From the NCBI GenBank assembly GCA_023405705.1, contig JAEXXR010000691.1, forward strand, positions 1 through 6,588: a stretch of 6,588 bases of DNA, given 5' to 3'. The notes under the pieces were generated by a model. The model did not search any database. It saw nothing but the letters and a program-made list of their open reading frames with translations, and was not told the origin of the DNA. Source of the DNA: Actinomycetes bacterium (GTDB lineage: Bacteria; Actinomycetota; Thermoleophilia; Solirubrobacterales; Solirubrobacteraceae). Both the position numbers and the translations under genes were made by a program. Shown here piece by piece: positions 5,876-6,588 of the stretch (position 1 is the first letter of the stretch; every line of letters starts with the position of its first letter).

Positions 5876-6588
5876 TCAGCCGGCAGGCCGCGCGAGCGCC
5901 CGCTCGATCAGGTGGCGCTGCGGGTCGAAGCCGGGGATCGGCAGGTCCTCCGGGAAGCCGGCGAAGGCCCGCTCCGGTGCGAGCGCGACCAGCTCGGCGG
6001 AGGCGATCGGCACGTGGCGGGCGATCGCCGCGACGACGTCGCGCAGCGGGGTCCGGTCGGGCGCCTCGACGTTCATCGAGATCTGCACCGCGCCGGCTCG
6101 CTCGAGCGTCAGGCCGATCGCGCGCAGGCCCGGCAGCCCCTCCGCCCCGCCCTCGCGGATCAGCGCGGCGATCTCCCTCGCCCGCGCCACGGTGGCGGGT
6201 GCTTCCAGCACGACGTTGAAGGCGACCAGCGGGGGCCGCGCGGCGACGAGCGCGACGCCGGCGGTCGGGTGCGGGACGCGGGGGCCGAAGTCGGTCGCCA
6301 GCTCGCCGCGCTCCAGGCGCTCCGCGAGGGCTTGCGGTCCGCCGCGACGGATCTCCGCGCGCGTGCGGCCCTGCGCGAGCGCGCCGTAGGTGATGACCGG
6401 CAGCTGGAGACGACGGGCGAGCAGGTCCGCGGCGAGCAGCGCCTCGGCGCAGGCCGCGCCGCGATAGGCCTCCGTGCGGAAGACGACCGGCGCGACGTCG
6501 AGCGCGCCGACGTGCGGGTGGACGCCGTCGTTGCGGCGCAGGTCGATCCGCGCGATCGCCTCGCGCGCGCCCGCGACCAGTGCCGGGG
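5876..6588 (-). CDS. formimidoyltransferase (FTCD/FtcD-like) family protein, 5' end cut by window edge
   Basis: The frame stays open from the window edge to TGA at 5878-5876, giving the C-terminal 236 residues of a protein probably about 290-300 long. Counting from the first visible residue, the family signature appears as GVHPHVGALDVAPVVF (21-36), matching GEHPRMGALDV of mammalian formiminotransferase, whose histidine is the catalytic base. LPVITYGALA (62-71), DFGPR (99-103) and GVALVAARPPLVAFNV (110-125) match the conserved GATVAGARKFLLAFN region. The second half contains VQISMNVEAPDRTPL and SAELVALAPERAFAG, matching the C-terminal formiminotransferase subdomain. Known members move a formimino (or formyl) group between glutamate and tetrahydrofolate, linking histidine breakdown to one-carbon metabolism. 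No cyclodeaminase domain is attached. The usual arginine after the HP pair is His here, so the exact activity is uncertain. No other histidine-degradation gene is in the window. An internal GTG at 6211 is not the true start, since strong homology continues upstream of it. Confidence 0.85.
   Translation of the reverse strand, partial: PALVAGAREAIARIDLRRNDGVHPHVGALDVAPVVFRTEAYRGAACAEALLAADLLARRLQLPVITYGALAQGRTRAEIRRGGPQALAERLERGELATDFGPRVPHPTAGVALVAARPPLVAFNVVLEAPATVARAREIAALIREGGAEGLPGLRAIGLTLERAGAVQISMNVEAPDRTPLRDVVAAIARHVPIASAELVALAPERAFAGFPEDLPIPGFDPQRHLIERALARPAG

Overview
This window is very GC-rich, with codons that mostly end in G or C. It holds seven consecutive genes, all on the minus strand, so transcription runs from high to low coordinates. 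Six genes are complete. The most upstream one is cut by the right edge of the window. Gene content and the metallo-hydrolase / hisS / aspS order (similar to the glyoxalase II-like gene next to hisS in mycobacteria) suggest a high-GC Actinomycetota chromosome. A Thermoleophilia/Solirubrobacterales-type organism is my best guess, from general resemblance rather than any search. I see no mobile element, CRISPR array, tRNA, rRNA or phage signal.

Layout in transcription order: (1) 6588-5876, the C-terminal 236 residues of a formimidoyltransferase (FTCD) family protein; (2) 5844-5314, a small lipoprotein with a helical, charged C-terminal part; (3) 5290-4895, a small basic protein with two membrane segments; (4) 4898-4257, a glyoxalase II-like metallo-beta-lactamase-fold hydrolase; (5) 4249-2996, histidyl-tRNA synthetase (hisS); (6) 2999-1194, bacterial-type aspartyl-tRNA synthetase (aspS); (7) 1104-52, a secreted six-cysteine protein of unknown function.

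Genes 3 to 6 are packed as one translational unit. The small membrane protein and the hydrolase share a GTGA stop/start overlap. The hydrolase and hisS are 7 bases apart. hisS and aspS share an ATGA overlap. Gaps upstream of this block are only 23 and 31 bases, so it may be one operon from the FTCD-like gene onward. An 89-base gap with a GC-rich hairpin separates aspS from the secreted-protein gene, which may be its own unit. Two synthetases charge tRNAs for protein synthesis; the hydrolase probably handles a small thioester or related metabolite; the lipoprotein, membrane protein and secreted protein are envelope products with no obvious link to tRNA charging.

This is mostly an ordinary housekeeping region. 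The points worth a second look are a histidine in AspRS that suggests a non-discriminating (Asp/Asn) enzyme, hisS apparently lacking its own Shine-Dalgarno, three unrecognised envelope proteins, and frequent AGA arginine codons in an otherwise GC-ending codon set.
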